A stretch of 64,000 nucleotides of DNA from DCFW01 sp963790715 (GCA_963790715.1 CAWBPN010000002.1:1-64000); one strand, 5' to 3'. Positions 45,089-54,214 are shown, counted from the first letter of the stretch. The notes: generated by a model from the letters alone, not told the origin. Translations and numbers: made by a program.

Positions 45089-45784
45089 ATGATAGAAATT
45101 CATTCCGATATAAGAAAAAAACTTATGGTTTTGGCTGAGCCGAAGTATAGGGACTTTTCCATGAAACTGATTCCAGGTTGCGAGCGTATGTTAGGCGTAC
45201 GATTGCCTGCATTACGCCGATTGGCTAAAGAAGTTGCACATACCGAACAATGGAAAGATTATGTTGAAGACATAGATAAACCTTATCTTGAAGAAATTCT
45301 GATTCAGGGCATGATATTGGGCTTTGTCAATGTGCCGTTTGATGAATGGGCTGCGATGATTGACAGACAAGTATCACGTATTACTAATTGGTCGACATGT
45401 GATACTTTTGTTTCTTCATTAAAGCAAACAAACAAATGCCGTGATGATATGTGGCAACATTTGAGACTGTATCTTGTTTCAACCGAGGCATACGACTTAC
45501 GCTTTGCAGCCATCATGTTGATGGCATATTTTATAGTACCTGAATATATTGATAGAGTGTTAGTGCTTCTGAATAAAATTCATCACGAGGAATATTATGT
45601 AAAAATGGGTGTAGCTTGGGCTTTATCTGTTTGTTATGTGAAGTTCCCTGATAAAACCATGCAATTATTTAAGCACAACGAACTTGACGACTTTACTTAT
45701 AATAAAGCCTTACAAAAGATATGCGAATCTTTTAGAGTTTCTAATGAAGATAAAATAATTATTAAGGCGATGAAGCGAAAATAA
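45089..45784 (+). CDS. AlkD-like DNA alkylation repair protein
   Basis: A HEAT-like repeat DNA glycosylase of 231 residues, related to AlkD, which removes bulky or cationic alkylated bases. It shows YRDFSMKLIPGCERMLGVRLPALRRLAKEV, VDRxx-type region ITNWSTCDTFVSS with the conserved W-x-x-x-D, and YYVKMGVAWALSVCYVKFPDKT near the end. A TATTTTTG box at 45077-45084 ends five bases before the ATG, so the transcript may be leaderless. Confidence 0.88.
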   Translation: MIEIHSDIRKKLMVLAEPKYRDFSMKLIPGCERMLGVRLPALRRLAKEVAHTEQWKDYVEDIDKPYLEEILIQGMILGFVNVPFDEWAAMIDRQVSRITNWSTCDTFVSSLKQTNKCRDDMWQHLRLYLVSTEAYDLRFAAIMLMAYFIVPEYIDRVLVLLNKIHHEEYYVKMGVAWALSVCYVKFPDKTMQLFKHNELDDFTYNKALQKICESFRVSNEDKIIIKAMKRK

Positions 45785-45793
45785 TAATGTGAA

Positions 45794-46087
45794 TTATTTC
45801 TTTTTGTGATGGAACAAAGACATTGTTTTACGTGCTAATCTTATTCCGGCAAAAATACCTTCACACGCCATCCATCCTATTTTAATAGAACGTATTATTA
45901 CTGATGAGTTGTCTAAAGGCTTGGTAAACGGACTTATAATATTGTCGGTAGTGGAAGCGATGCGCCCCCATTCTTTATGCATATTATCTCTTACTTCACT
46001 TTTTTTGCGACGAATATCATCAAGTGTTATGTCGTTATCATGTGTCATATTATGAGCGATTTTCATCATGGTATTCTTTTTCATCAA
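45794..46087 (-). CDS. Small conserved protein, envelope stress group
   Basis: A 97-residue basic protein with one weak hydrophobic stretch (IIRSIKIGWMACEGIFAGIRLA), preceded by the charged KIAHNMTHDNDITLDDIRRKKSEVRDNMHKEW. No named family recognised. Its first codons overlap the end of the holin-like gene by 38 bases; alternative ATGs at 46069 or 46066 would reduce this. With the two genes upstream it forms a three-gene operon common in Bacteroidota. Confidence 0.6.
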   Translation of the reverse strand: MMKKNTMMKIAHNMTHDNDITLDDIRRKKSEVRDNMHKEWGRIASTTDNIISPFTKPLDNSSVIIRSIKIGWMACEGIFAGIRLARKTMSLFHHKKK

Positions 46088-46424
46088 AAAATAAATGTGA
46101 TAAGAAACGGACTATCGGGTTCATGATCCATCTTTGTCTGTTGTAATAAATAACGAGGATAAGTATTACACTAATGGCCGTGATGATTAAAAAACTTATG
46201 CCTATGCCACCAACAAGGGGGGCCAAGGCATAAGCTAAAGCCAATAAAGCAAAGAACAAAGCACCACTACCTAATATAATAAGTGTAAGTATCAAAATTA
46301 ACGAGCCAAATATAACCGTTAGTTTTTCCACCAAATTCAGCATGGTGTAATCCTTACTTAGACAGATGTATCTTTTGATACTGTCAATAAGTACGTGTAC
46401 GCTGTCCTTCTTCTCTTTAAGCAT
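46050..46424 (-). CDS. Phage-holin-like / YqjE-type membrane protein (DUF1469)
   Basis: A 124-residue inner-membrane protein with two hydrophobic helices (VIFGSLILILTLIILGSGALFFALLALAYALA and GGIGISFLIITAISVILILVIYY) and a basic tail. The pattern KRYICLSKDYTMLNLVEKL before the first helix matches the phage holin / Actinobacterial holin X family. Such proteins are usually stress-linked, not true holins. It follows the YtxH gene by 17 bases. Confidence 0.8.
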   Translation of the reverse strand: MLKEKKDSVHVLIDSIKRYICLSKDYTMLNLVEKLTVIFGSLILILTLIILGSGALFFALLALAYALAPLVGGIGISFLIITAISVILILVIYYNRQRWIMNPIVRFLSHLFFDEKEYHDENRS

Positions 46425-46441
46425 CTTTACTTAAATGTTTA

Positions 46442-46678
46442 TTAAGCTTCTTCAGGTTTAACTTCTTCGGCATTGTTATCGTCGTTGTTGATTTCTTTTG
46501 CTATTTCGTCAACTAACTGATTCATCTCTTTTTTGCCAAGTTTAATGCCTTTTTTCCTGAGAATTTCAGCGATCTTCTCACGCGTGTCTGTTCCTTTTTC
46601 AGGAGCGAACAATAGTCCAGCGGCAGCTCCTACAATAGCACCGCTAACGAATGCTAACAAAATATTAAGTTCTTTCAT
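46442..46678 (-). CDS. YtxH-domain protein
   Basis: A 78-residue protein with the YtxH signature: an N-terminal membrane helix with LLAFVSGAIVGAAAGLLFAPEKGTDTREKI, then a charged helical tail. YtxH proteins (general stress proteins in Bacillus) have no known activity. It heads the operon with the holin-like gene; a TATCTTTG box lies at 46709-46702. Confidence 0.88.
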   Translation of the reverse strand: MKELNILLAFVSGAIVGAAAGLLFAPEKGTDTREKIAEILRKKGIKLGKKEMNQLVDEIAKEINNDDNNAEEVKPEEA

Positions 46679-46913
46679 GTTGTTTATTTTTATTGGTTAC
46701 TCAAAGATAGCTATTTTATTATTAAGATGTTCATGTTTGCAGTAACATTATTTGTCGATTTGATATTTTTAACTAAGATACACTTCCACGTCTTTTATTT
46801 ATTATTACTTTTGTCTAAAGTGCTGAGGCAAGGACTATATGTGATTTGCAAGGCATTTTATAAAAAGTAAAGACTTGATTATAGAGTAAGTTATATTTTA
46901 AAAAATAGCAAAT

Positions 46914-47426
46914 ATGAAAAAGTTAACATTTTTGATTGGAGTTGCTTTTTGTGCAGCTTTTGTGTGTTCTTCTTGCAAATCTTCAAGGGAAAGTGCATAC
47001 AAAAAAGCTTATGAGAAAGCTAAACAACAAGAATTAGCTCAACCGGCTACTACTCAGTCTGAGGAACAACAACAACAAGCTCCTGTAGCTGATGTTCCTG
47101 TTGTTGTAAAAAATACTTCAAGTAGTAATGAAAACGCACGTGAGGAACATGCTGTCGTTCAAGGAAATGGCATATTAAAAGAGTATAGTGTCGTTTGCGG
47201 TAGCTTTTTATCAAAAACTAATGCCGATGCATTGACCCAGGATATGAAATCAATGGGATATGCTGGTGCCCTTGAAGCTCAAAACCCTGATACGAAGATG
47301 TATCGTGTTATCATTTCTACTTTTGATGACAAGAGTTCTGCTGTACAAGCCCGCGATTCTTTTAAGACAAAATATCCTGACCGTAAGGATTTCCAAGGTT
47401 CTTGGATATTAAGGAGAATACAATAA
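46914..47426 (+). CDS. SPOR-domain lipoprotein
   Basis: A 170-residue lipoprotein (lipobox VCSSC, Cys21) with a low-complexity linker rich in Gln and Glu, then a C-terminal SPOR domain (YSVVCGSFLSKTNADALTQDMKSMGYAGALEAQ... YRVIISTFDDKSSAVQARDSFKTKYPD). SPOR domains bind peptidoglycan strands lacking stem peptides, at the division site. It is a single gene. Confidence 0.88.
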   Translation: MKKLTFLIGVAFCAAFVCSSCKSSRESAYKKAYEKAKQQELAQPATTQSEEQQQQAPVADVPVVVKNTSSSNENAREEHAVVQGNGILKEYSVVCGSFLSKTNADALTQDMKSMGYAGALEAQNPDTKMYRVIISTFDDKSSAVQARDSFKTKYPDRKDFQGSWILRRIQ

Positions 47427-47448
47427 TAGTATAAGAAAATGTATTGAT

Positions 47449-47478
47449 AGGAGATGCTTTTGAGTAGCATTTCCTATT
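47449..47478 (+). terminator. Weak terminator after the SPOR gene
   Basis: AGGAGATGCT (47449-47458) with AGCATTTCCT (47466-47475), one wobble, followed by an AT-rich ATTTAATT. Confidence 0.5.
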
Positions 47479-47603
47479 TAATTGTAATAGAAATACGGAA
47501 TCGTTTGCATTTACCTGATTAACAATTTTGATGAGGTGAATGTAGACGTTTCTTCTTTTATGTTATCTTTGTAAGTATTGTTAACTTATAAAGATATCAT
47601 AAT

Positions 47604-49460
47604 ATGTTGAGAAACTTTTGTTTAGCTTTTGTTTTGTCGGTAGTAACCGTCTTTAATGTTAATGCAACTGTGAAAATAACTCGTATTGATCCTGCTTTCT
47701 GGTATGCGGGTATGAAACAAACAACCTTGCAGTTGATGGTTTATGGGCCTGATATTCGCAGTGCAGATGTTAAAGTGGATGATCCGGTCATAAAAATTGA
47801 TTCTATTGTTCGTCTTGAAAGTCACAATTATTTACTAATCTATTTGAATGTGCCTGCAACGGCATCTCCCGGTAACGTAAAATTAGTGTTTACGCAGAAT
47901 GGCAGTAAAACGACAATGTTATATGAGTTAAAGACTCGTACGTGCAAACCGGAAGATAGGATAGGCTTTTCTTCTTCCGATGTGCTGTATCTTTTGATGC
48001 CTGACCGTTTTGCCAACGGTAACCCTAATAATGACCAATTAAAGTGGATGTCACCATATAAAGTGGACCGTCATGATCCAAGTGCCCGCCATGGAGGTGA
48101 TTTAGCCGGTATAGAGAAGCATCTTGACTATTTTACTGATTTGGGTGTAACAGCCTTGTGGTTTACTCCGATACTTGAGAATAATATGAAGGGCGGTTCA
48201 TATCATGGATATGCCATTACCGATTATTATAATGTGGATCCTCGTTTCGGTTCCAATGAAGAATATGTTCAACTTATCAAAGCTGCTCACCAAAAAGGAT
48301 TGAAAGTGGTGATGGATATGGTTTTCAATCATTGTGGTAGTGAGCATATTTGGATTAAGGATATGCCATCTAAAGACTGGTTCAACCATTCGGATTATAA
48401 AAATCATTATGTACAGACTTCATATCGTCTGACTCCGGTGCTGGATCCTTATGCTTCCGATAAGGATATGGATGAGGCAGTAAACGGTTGGTTTGTACCG
48501 ACTATGCCTGATTTGAATCAAAAGAATCCTCATGTAATGCGTTATCTTATTCAAAATAGTAAGTTCTGGATTGAGTATGCCGGGATTAATGGCATACGCA
48601 TGGATACTTATCCTTATGCCGATTACAATGCAATGTCAGAGTGGACGAAGGAAATACAAGATGAATATCCTAATTTTAATATTGTAGGTGAAACGTGGTG
48701 CACGCAATCAGCATACACTGCTGCATGGCAGAAAGATTCACGATTGCTGGTTAATCGTAATTCAGGATTGAAGACTGTGATGGATTTCAGTTTTTGGGAT
48801 CAAATCAACAAAGCCAAGCATGAAGAGACAGATGGCGATAATGGCTTGGGACATATATATAGTAATTTTGTTTACGATTATCTATATACCGATGTCAGCC
48901 ACATAATGGCTTTCTTTGAGAATCATGATACCGATCGCTTCATTGGTGACAGTAACGACACGGATATGTTGAAGCAGGCTTATGTGTTATTGTTGACTAT
49001 TCCACGTATTCCGCAAATATATTATGGTAGTGAAGTGCTGTTAGGTGGAGTGAAAAAAGTAACTGATGGCAACGTTCGTAAGGACTTCCCCAGTGGTTGG
49101 GACGGTGATGCCGTTAATGCATTTACCGGTGCAGGTATGACTGCTGCTCAAACTGACATGCACAACTTTGTAAGGAAGATTTTGCATTGGCGTAAAGGTA
49201 ATGAGGTTATCAGCCGCGGTACAATGAAGCACTTTATTCCTTATAAAGGTATATATGTATATCAACGCGAGCTAAACGGCAAACGCGTAATAGTTATACT
49301 TAACGGCACCACAAAAACTAACGAATTCAACCCTTCGGATTTTTCCGAATTGTTCGTTCAAAGCCACATAGGAAAAGATATATTAAGTGATAAATCAATT
49401 AATTTCTCAGACAAATTTATTATGGCACCGCGTCAATCAATGATTATGGAGATGCAATAA
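47604..49460 (+). CDS. GH13 alpha-amylase / cyclomaltodextrinase (SusA-like)
   Basis: An exported glycoside hydrolase of 618 residues that should cleave starch oligosaccharides or cyclodextrins. Signal peptide near 1-22, an N-terminal cyclomaltodextrinase Ig-like domain (ITRIDPAFWYAGMKQTTLQLMVYG), then the (beta/alpha)8 barrel: VVMDMVFNHCGSEH, GIRMDTYPYADYN with the nucleophile Asp near 333, NIVGETW with the acid Glu near 362 and FFENHDTDRF with the third Asp near 439. The C-terminal beta domain (VYQRELNGKRVIVILNGT) is complete. It is not beside susC/D-like genes. Confidence 0.93.
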   Translation: MLRNFCLAFVLSVVTVFNVNATVKITRIDPAFWYAGMKQTTLQLMVYGPDIRSADVKVDDPVIKIDSIVRLESHNYLLIYLNVPATASPGNVKLVFTQNGSKTTMLYELKTRTCKPEDRIGFSSSDVLYLLMPDRFANGNPNNDQLKWMSPYKVDRHDPSARHGGDLAGIEKHLDYFTDLGVTALWFTPILENNMKGGSYHGYAITDYYNVDPRFGSNEEYVQLIKAAHQKGLKVVMDMVFNHCGSEHIWIKDMPSKDWFNHSDYKNHYVQTSYRLTPVLDPYASDKDMDEAVNGWFVPTMPDLNQKNPHVMRYLIQNSKFWIEYAGINGIRMDTYPYADYNAMSEWTKEIQDEYPNFNIVGETWCTQSAYTAAWQKDSRLLVNRNSGLKTVMDFSFWDQINKAKHEETDGDNGLGHIYSNFVYDYLYTDVSHIMAFFENHDTDRFIGDSNDTDMLKQAYVLLLTIPRIPQIYYGSEVLLGGVKKVTDGNVRKDFPSGWDGDAVNAFTGAGMTAAQTDMHNFVRKILHWRKGNEVISRGTMKHFIPYKGIYVYQRELNGKRVIVILNGTTKTNEFNPSDFSELFVQSHIGKDILSDKSINFSDKFIMAPRQSMIMEMQ

Positions 49461-49461
49461 T

Positions 49462-49917
49462 TTATTCACGGTTCATCAAGCGAGTTTCTGCCATCTTTTC
49501 GTATTTGGTTCCGGCTTGTCCGTAATTGGCATACGGAAAGATGGATATGCCGCCGCGTGGTGTGAAGAAACCGGTTACTTCAATGTATTTCGGACTCATT
49601 AATTTGATAAGGTCCTTCATGATAATGTTTACGCAATCTTCATGAAAAGCTCCATGATTACGAAAGCTGAAAAGGTATAGCTTCAAACTTTTACTTTCCA
49701 CCATTTTCACATCGGGTATGTATGAGATGCGTATTTCGGCAAAGTCCGGCTGTCCCGTAATGGGGCACAGGCTGGTGAACTCAGGACAATTGAAGCGAAC
49801 CCAATAGTCATTTTCAGGATGTTTGTTGTCGAATGTTTCCAACACGTCTGGCGCATAATCTTTTTTATACTCCGTCTTATTGCCCAACAGAGTAAGTTGG
49901 TCTTTTAAATCTTTCAT
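49462..49917 (-). CDS. queF: NADPH-dependent 7-cyano-7-deazaguanine reductase
   Basis: QueF reduces preQ0 to preQ1 in queuosine synthesis. The 151-residue protein is the short unimodular form, with FTSLCPITGQPDFAEIRISYIPD holding the active-site Cys and the QueF motif, ESKSLKLYLFSFRNHGAFHEDCVNII, and VTGFFTPRGGI. It overlaps the transporter gene start by four bases, so both are downstream of the preQ1 riboswitch at 50599-50628. Confidence 0.96.
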   Translation of the reverse strand: MKDLKDQLTLLGNKTEYKKDYAPDVLETFDNKHPENDYWVRFNCPEFTSLCPITGQPDFAEIRISYIPDVKMVESKSLKLYLFSFRNHGAFHEDCVNIIMKDLIKLMSPKYIEVTGFFTPRGGISIFPYANYGQAGTKYEKMAETRLMNRE

Positions 49918-50594
49918 AAATCTTTGATTTTTAAAATGTTGTATGATATGTTTTCATCATAAACGTCTTCACCTTCTACCTTTTTGACATAGCGGACAAC
50001 ACAGATGGTTACCGGTAATACGATTACTTCGTACAAAGTTTTCAATACCACTTGTACGGCTATCAGTTTTAATAATTCCACTACAGGCATTAATCCTCCG
50101 AAGGCAAGAGGAAAGAAAATTAATGAATCACCTCCTTCACCGAATAAAGTAGATAAAATGGCACGTGCCGAAAAGTTTTTACCGTTCGACCACATTTTCA
50201 TTTTACTCATTACGTATGCATTTATAAATGAGCCGACTACAAAAGCGATAAGTGAAGCTATGGCAATACGCGGTGCCAATCCGAAGACGAAGTTGAATCC
50301 TTCGCCGCCTTTCCAATATGGTGCTGCCGGAATAGCAACTGCTATTTGACCTAATATCACTACCATAAAGTTCATTGCAAAGCCGCACCAAATTATAAGA
50401 CGTGCTTTACGGAAGCCCCATACTTCAGTCATACAATCGTTAATTACGTATGATATCGGGAATACCAATAAGCCGGCGGTAAGCGATATACGACCGACTT
50501 GAATTACTTTTGTTTCCAAAAGGTTTGCAGTAATAAGGCATACACAGAATAGTATACCCATCAGCATGTAAGATACGGATACTTTTTGTTTCAT
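49914..50594 (-). CDS. Queuosine precursor transporter (YhhQ/QPTR family)
   Basis: A 226-residue membrane protein of the VUT/YhhQ family, which imports preQ0/preQ1 or queuine. About six or seven helices are seen; family blocks are CLITANLLETKVIQVG, YVINDCMTEVWGFRKARLIIWCGF, SFINAYVMSKMK and RAILSTLFGEGGDSLIFFPLAF. It directly follows a preQ1-I riboswitch and its own promoter. Neither queD nor queE is near, so salvage from outside is likely. Confidence 0.93.
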   Translation of the reverse strand: MKQKVSVSYMLMGILFCVCLITANLLETKVIQVGRISLTAGLLVFPISYVINDCMTEVWGFRKARLIIWCGFAMNFMVVILGQIAVAIPAAPYWKGGEGFNFVFGLAPRIAIASLIAFVVGSFINAYVMSKMKMWSNGKNFSARAILSTLFGEGGDSLIFFPLAFGGLMPVVELLKLIAVQVVLKTLYEVIVLPVTICVVRYVKKVEGEDVYDENISYNILKIKDL

Positions 50595-50598
50595 AAAT

Positions 50599-50628
50599 CT
50601 TGTTTTTTACGAGGTGTTCAAGCACTCG
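50599..50628 (-). promoter_or_regulatory. preQ1-I riboswitch (translation type)
   Basis: On the minus strand: P1 CGAG (50628-50625), TG, P2 5' strand CTTG (50622-50619), AACAC, P1 3' strand CTCG (50613-50610), then TAAAAAA and P2 3' strand CAAG (50602-50599). Two interlocked helices with the A-rich tail give the H-type pseudoknot of class I preQ1 riboswitches, including the ACAC stretch. The ATG of the transporter is only four bases after P2, so the bound form should hide the start region. Confidence 0.85.
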
Positions 50629-50634
50629 GGGCTG

Positions 50635-50666
50635 CAAAGGTATGTTATTTACCTCTAACAGCCAAA
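50635..50666 (-). promoter_or_regulatory. Promoter inside queC for the transporter-queF unit
   Basis: TTTG (50666-50663) and TACCTTTG (50642-50635) are 20 bases apart on the minus strand, with the -33 element inside the last queC codons and the -7 just past its stop. Transcription would begin right before the riboswitch. Confidence 0.75.
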
Positions 50667-51319
50667 TATTCTTCTAATCCTTTCTTGCGCAGTAGGCATG
50701 ACGGACAATGACCGCAACCGTCGCCGGGTATGCCGTTGTAACATGTAAGTGTTTCGTTGCGAACCAAATCGAATACGCCGAGTTTATCGGATAATGCCCA
50801 AGTCTCAGCTTTGTTTATCCACATTAACGGTGTATGTATAATAAATTGTTCGTCCATTGCAAGGTTCAAAGTCACATTTAGTGATTTTATAAATGAATCG
50901 CGGCAATCGGGATAACCGCTGAAATCGGTTTGTGATACACCGGTAACTAAGTTTCTTATTCCTTTTTCGCGTGCAAATACGGCGGCAATACTTAAAAAGA
51001 ACATATTACGTCCCGGTACGAATGTATTTGGAAATGAATCTGCCGGCTTCGTTTGGTCCATCACAATGCTTGTATCGGTTAACGAGTTTGAACTCAGTTC
51101 GCCAATAAACGGTTCTTTCATCAGATGAAATTCCACGTTTGCCTTTTCCGCAATCTTTTGGGCAATGTCACATTCTTTTTGGTGTTTTTGGCCATAAAGA
51201 AAACTGATAGCCACTACCTTTTTAAATCTTTTCTTTGCCCAGAACAGGCATGTTGTTGAATCTTGACCGCCACTGAACAACACAATGGCGGAAGAATCAT
51301 CATATCTTTTATTTCCCAT
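50645..51319 (-). CDS. queC: 7-cyano-7-deazaguanine synthase
   Basis: QueC turns 7-carboxy-7-deazaguanine into preQ0 with ammonia and ATP. The 224-residue PP-loop enzyme shows VLFSGGQDSTTCLFWA for ATP binding near residue 14 and the zinc site CYNGIPGDGCGHCPSCLLRKKGL at the end. NTFVPGRNMFFLSIAAVFA is another family block. Its 5' end overlaps the upstream GDSL esterase gene by 11 bases. It is upstream of the riboswitch, so it is not under its control. Confidence 0.95.
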   Translation of the reverse strand: MGNKRYDDSSAIVLFSGGQDSTTCLFWAKKRFKKVVAISFLYGQKHQKECDIAQKIAEKANVEFHLMKEPFIGELSSNSLTDTSIVMDQTKPADSFPNTFVPGRNMFFLSIAAVFAREKGIRNLVTGVSQTDFSGYPDCRDSFIKSLNVTLNLAMDEQFIIHTPLMWINKAETWALSDKLGVFDLVRNETLTCYNGIPGDGCGHCPSCLLRKKGLEEYLAVRGK

Positions 51320-51959
51320 CTTTTATTTTCTTATAAACCCGTTGAGCTATTACTAATGCGCCATCGGCATTAGGATGAACGCCGTCTTTTATATAATCAT
51401 CCTTTTTACCTTTTAAAATAGGATAAAGGTTGAGATACTCCACATGCTCTTTTTTAGCTACGGCTTTTACGTAAGGCATCACGCCATGAAATACGATGCT
51501 GTCGTTAATTCCCCATTGCATGTGATATACGGCAATTGGCGTACACAAAATGATACGGGGTTTTGTAGGTAATGTTTTAAAGCTATCTATCAATGTTATC
51601 ATGTCTTTTTCAAAATCTTCGTGATGTATCCAGTTTTGTGGTTTGGTATCATTTGTGCCGAGTTTTATTACCACAATTTCCGGTTTAAAATCCAAGGCAT
51701 CTTTGAATGTTTGTTCTTTCATATAAGGCAAATCACCTTTCATCAGTAATGTACGACCTGAATTACCAAAGTTTTCCACTTCATATTTGTCACCTAACAT
51801 TTTGCCCAAATCAAATGGATAGCATTTATGTTCGCGGTCTGGTATACCGTAACCGTAGGTAATGCTGTTGCCCACACATGCCACACGGATATGTTGGGCA
51901 TACATGTTACCACCGCAAATCGTAAAAACTAGCGCTAGTATGAATATAATCCTTTTCAT
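51309..51959 (-). CDS. SGNH/GDSL-type esterase
   Basis: A 216-residue exported hydrolase (signal peptide about 1-21, ending MYAQ). The GDSL block I is RVACVGNSITYGYG with the nucleophile Ser in GNS rather than GDS; block III is IKLGTNDTKPQ with the Asn; block V is DGVHPNADGA with the catalytic Asp and His. Substrate unknown; related enzymes deacylate sugars. The overlap with queC suggests co-transcription but no obvious link in function. Confidence 0.85.
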   Translation of the reverse strand: MKRIIFILALVFTICGGNMYAQHIRVACVGNSITYGYGIPDREHKCYPFDLGKMLGDKYEVENFGNSGRTLLMKGDLPYMKEQTFKDALDFKPEIVVIKLGTNDTKPQNWIHHEDFEKDMITLIDSFKTLPTKPRIILCTPIAVYHMQWGINDSIVFHGVMPYVKAVAKKEHVEYLNLYPILKGKKDDYIKDGVHPNADGALVIAQRVYKKIKDGK

Positions 51960-52008
51960 ATTTACTTATTTTTCTGCAAAGGTTGTAATAAATTATGTAA
52001 TAAACAAA

Positions 52009-54210
52009 TTAATGTCGTATACGCATTCTTAAACTGTTCATGACAACACTTACACTACTTAGAGCCATTGCTGCACCTGCAATCATCGGGTTAAGCATAA
52101 ATCCGTTGACAGGGTAAAGAATACCGGCGGCTATAGGTATGGCGATAATATTGTAAATGAATGCCCAAAATAAGTTTTCGTGAATGGTTTTTATCGTTCG
52201 TTTTGACAGGTTTATAGCTTCTGTTACTTTCATCAAGTCGGAAGATATTATAGTCATCATCGCCACATTTATGGCAATGTCGCTGCCTTTGCCCATAGCG
52301 ATGCTCAAGTCTGCTTGTGCCAAGGCTGCGCTGTCGTTTATGCCGTCGCCAACCATAGCTACCGTTTTGCCTTTTGACTGTAATTCTTTAATGTATTTTG
52401 CTTTGTCGGCCGGTAACATATTTGCTTTGTATTGATGCATTCCCAGCTCTCCGGCCATAATTTCAGCTGTCGATTCCGAATCACCTGTCAGCATAATCAC
52501 TTCGTAACCGTTATCTTGTAACTGGTGTATAGCTTTTTTTGAACTGCCTTTTATTTGGTCTTTAATGCCTAATAATCCGATTGTTTTGTTATTGCCTCCG
52601 AAAAATATAACAGTGTCGCCTTGTTTACTTAGTGCGTCGGCTTTTTCTTCTTGTTCTTTATCTAAACTAATTTTAGCCGATTCGATAAGTGCTTTATTAC
52701 CAACCCAATAATCTATGCCGTCAACCGTAGCTTTCACACCTTCTCCTGTAATGCTTTCAAAATTTTCAACATGTTGAGGCTCGCATTGCAAATAATTTAC
52801 AACTGCTTCTCCCAACGGATGTTCCGATTGCTGTTCCATTGCAAGAAGAATGCCTTTTAGTTTATTATCGTCATCGTACCATATAGCATCACTTACAGTC
52901 GGTCTTCCTTCAGTTATGGTACCGGTTTTATCCATTACTATAGCATCAACCTTATGAGCTGTTTCCAAACTTTGCGCATCTTTAATGAGAATACCGCGTG
53001 AAGCTCCGTTGCCGACTCCTACCATAATTGCCGTAGGTGTAGCCAGTCCCAAAGCACACGGACAAGCTATTACCAATACAGTGACGGCGGCCAATATGCC
53101 ATGTATGGAATCGTTGCCTGCTATAATCCATATTATTAATGATAATAATGCCAATGACATTACGATAGGCACAAATATGGCAGCTACCTTATCAACCAAC
53201 TTTTGAATATTAGCCTTACTGCCTTGTGCTTCTTGAACAAGCTTTATGATGTGTGCCAATACAGTGTTTGCACCTACTTCTTCGGCTTTGAACCTGAAAC
53301 TGCCTTTTTGATTTATTGTGCCTGCAAACACTTTGTCGTTAATCGTTTTTGAGACAGCTTGCGGTTCACCAGTCAACATACTTTCATCCACATACGATAC
53401 ACCCTCGGTTATGACTCCGTCTACGGGAATCTTTTCGCCTGGTTTCACCATAATAATATTATTCGGAACAACCTGTTTTATGGATATTTGTTGCTGTTCT
53501 TCATACTCATTTATAACTGTTACTTCCTTAGGTTGCAGTCCGATTAACTCCTTTATTGCTGTAGATGTACGATCTTTTGCACTGTTCTCCAACCATCGTC
53601 CCAATAATATAAATGTGATGATACCGGCTGCCGACTCAAAGTACGCATCGGCTGCCATGCCGCGAGTTGTCCAAAAACCGGGATATAACGTGTTGAATAG
53701 ACTGAATATGTAGGCAATGCCGGTACTCAATGCTACCAACGTATCCATATTTGTCGTGTGGTGTTTTGCCTGCTTCCATGCACTGATAAAAAAGTCGCGT
53801 CCAAACCAGAATACAACCGGTGTTGACAATATCCAACTGATATAGTTGGTATAAGGACGCTCTTTGAGCACCATATTAAGTACTATAATTATAACACTCA
53901 ATATGGCAGCTGCAATCAGTCGTCTTTTCAATGACTGTGATTCGGTCGTTTTTATCTGTTCAAGTTCCGAAGCTTCTTCGTCTGCATCATCATTTATCAA
54001 CAAATCATATCCTCCATCTTGAACGGCTTTTCGCAATTCATTGGGAGATACTGCATTGCTGTCATATTCCACCAATGCATTGGCAGCAGCAAAGTTTACA
54101 TTGGCTTGTATTACGCCATTTTGTTTTCCTAAAATATCTTCCGTTCTTTTTGCACATCCCGCACAATGCATGTTGAGTACGGGAAATGTGCGTTTGACTA
54201 TTTTCGTCAT
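52009..54210 (-). CDS. copA: Copper-exporting P1B-type ATPase
   Basis: A 733-residue P1B-1 ATPase. One N-terminal heavy-metal domain has MHCAGCAKR (Cys16, Cys19). Eight membrane helices surround the CPC motif in ACPCALGLATPTA (about 384), characteristic of Cu+ transport. DKTGTITEG holds the phosphorylated Asp (about 427), SEHPLGEA the nucleotide-binding His, and GDGINDSAALAQAD (about 622) the hinge. Late membrane residues NPMIAGAAMALSSVSVVMNSLR match the CopA type. It is four bases after the peroxiredoxin gene, so copper and thiol stress may be handled together. Confidence 0.92.
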   Translation of the reverse strand: MTKIVKRTFPVLNMHCAGCAKRTEDILGKQNGVIQANVNFAAANALVEYDSNAVSPNELRKAVQDGGYDLLINDDADEEASELEQIKTTESQSLKRRLIAAAILSVIIIVLNMVLKERPYTNYISWILSTPVVFWFGRDFFISAWKQAKHHTTNMDTLVALSTGIAYIFSLFNTLYPGFWTTRGMAADAYFESAAGIITFILLGRWLENSAKDRTSTAIKELIGLQPKEVTVINEYEEQQQISIKQVVPNNIIMVKPGEKIPVDGVITEGVSYVDESMLTGEPQAVSKTINDKVFAGTINQKGSFRFKAEEVGANTVLAHIIKLVQEAQGSKANIQKLVDKVAAIFVPIVMSLALLSLIIWIIAGNDSIHGILAAVTVLVIACPCALGLATPTAIMVGVGNGASRGILIKDAQSLETAHKVDAIVMDKTGTITEGRPTVSDAIWYDDDNKLKGILLAMEQQSEHPLGEAVVNYLQCEPQHVENFESITGEGVKATVDGIDYWVGNKALIESAKISLDKEQEEKADALSKQGDTVIFFGGNNKTIGLLGIKDQIKGSSKKAIHQLQDNGYEVIMLTGDSESTAEIMAGELGMHQYKANMLPADKAKYIKELQSKGKTVAMVGDGINDSAALAQADLSIAMGKGSDIAINVAMMTIISSDLMKVTEAINLSKRTIKTIHENLFWAFIYNIIAIPIAAGILYPVNGFMLNPMIAGAAMALSSVSVVMNSLRMRIRH

Positions 54211-54214
54211 ATCG

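Noticed and set aside
46050..46424. Prophage holin as a sign of a phage
   Set aside because: The holin-like protein sits with YtxH in a widely found stress operon and no other phage gene is near.
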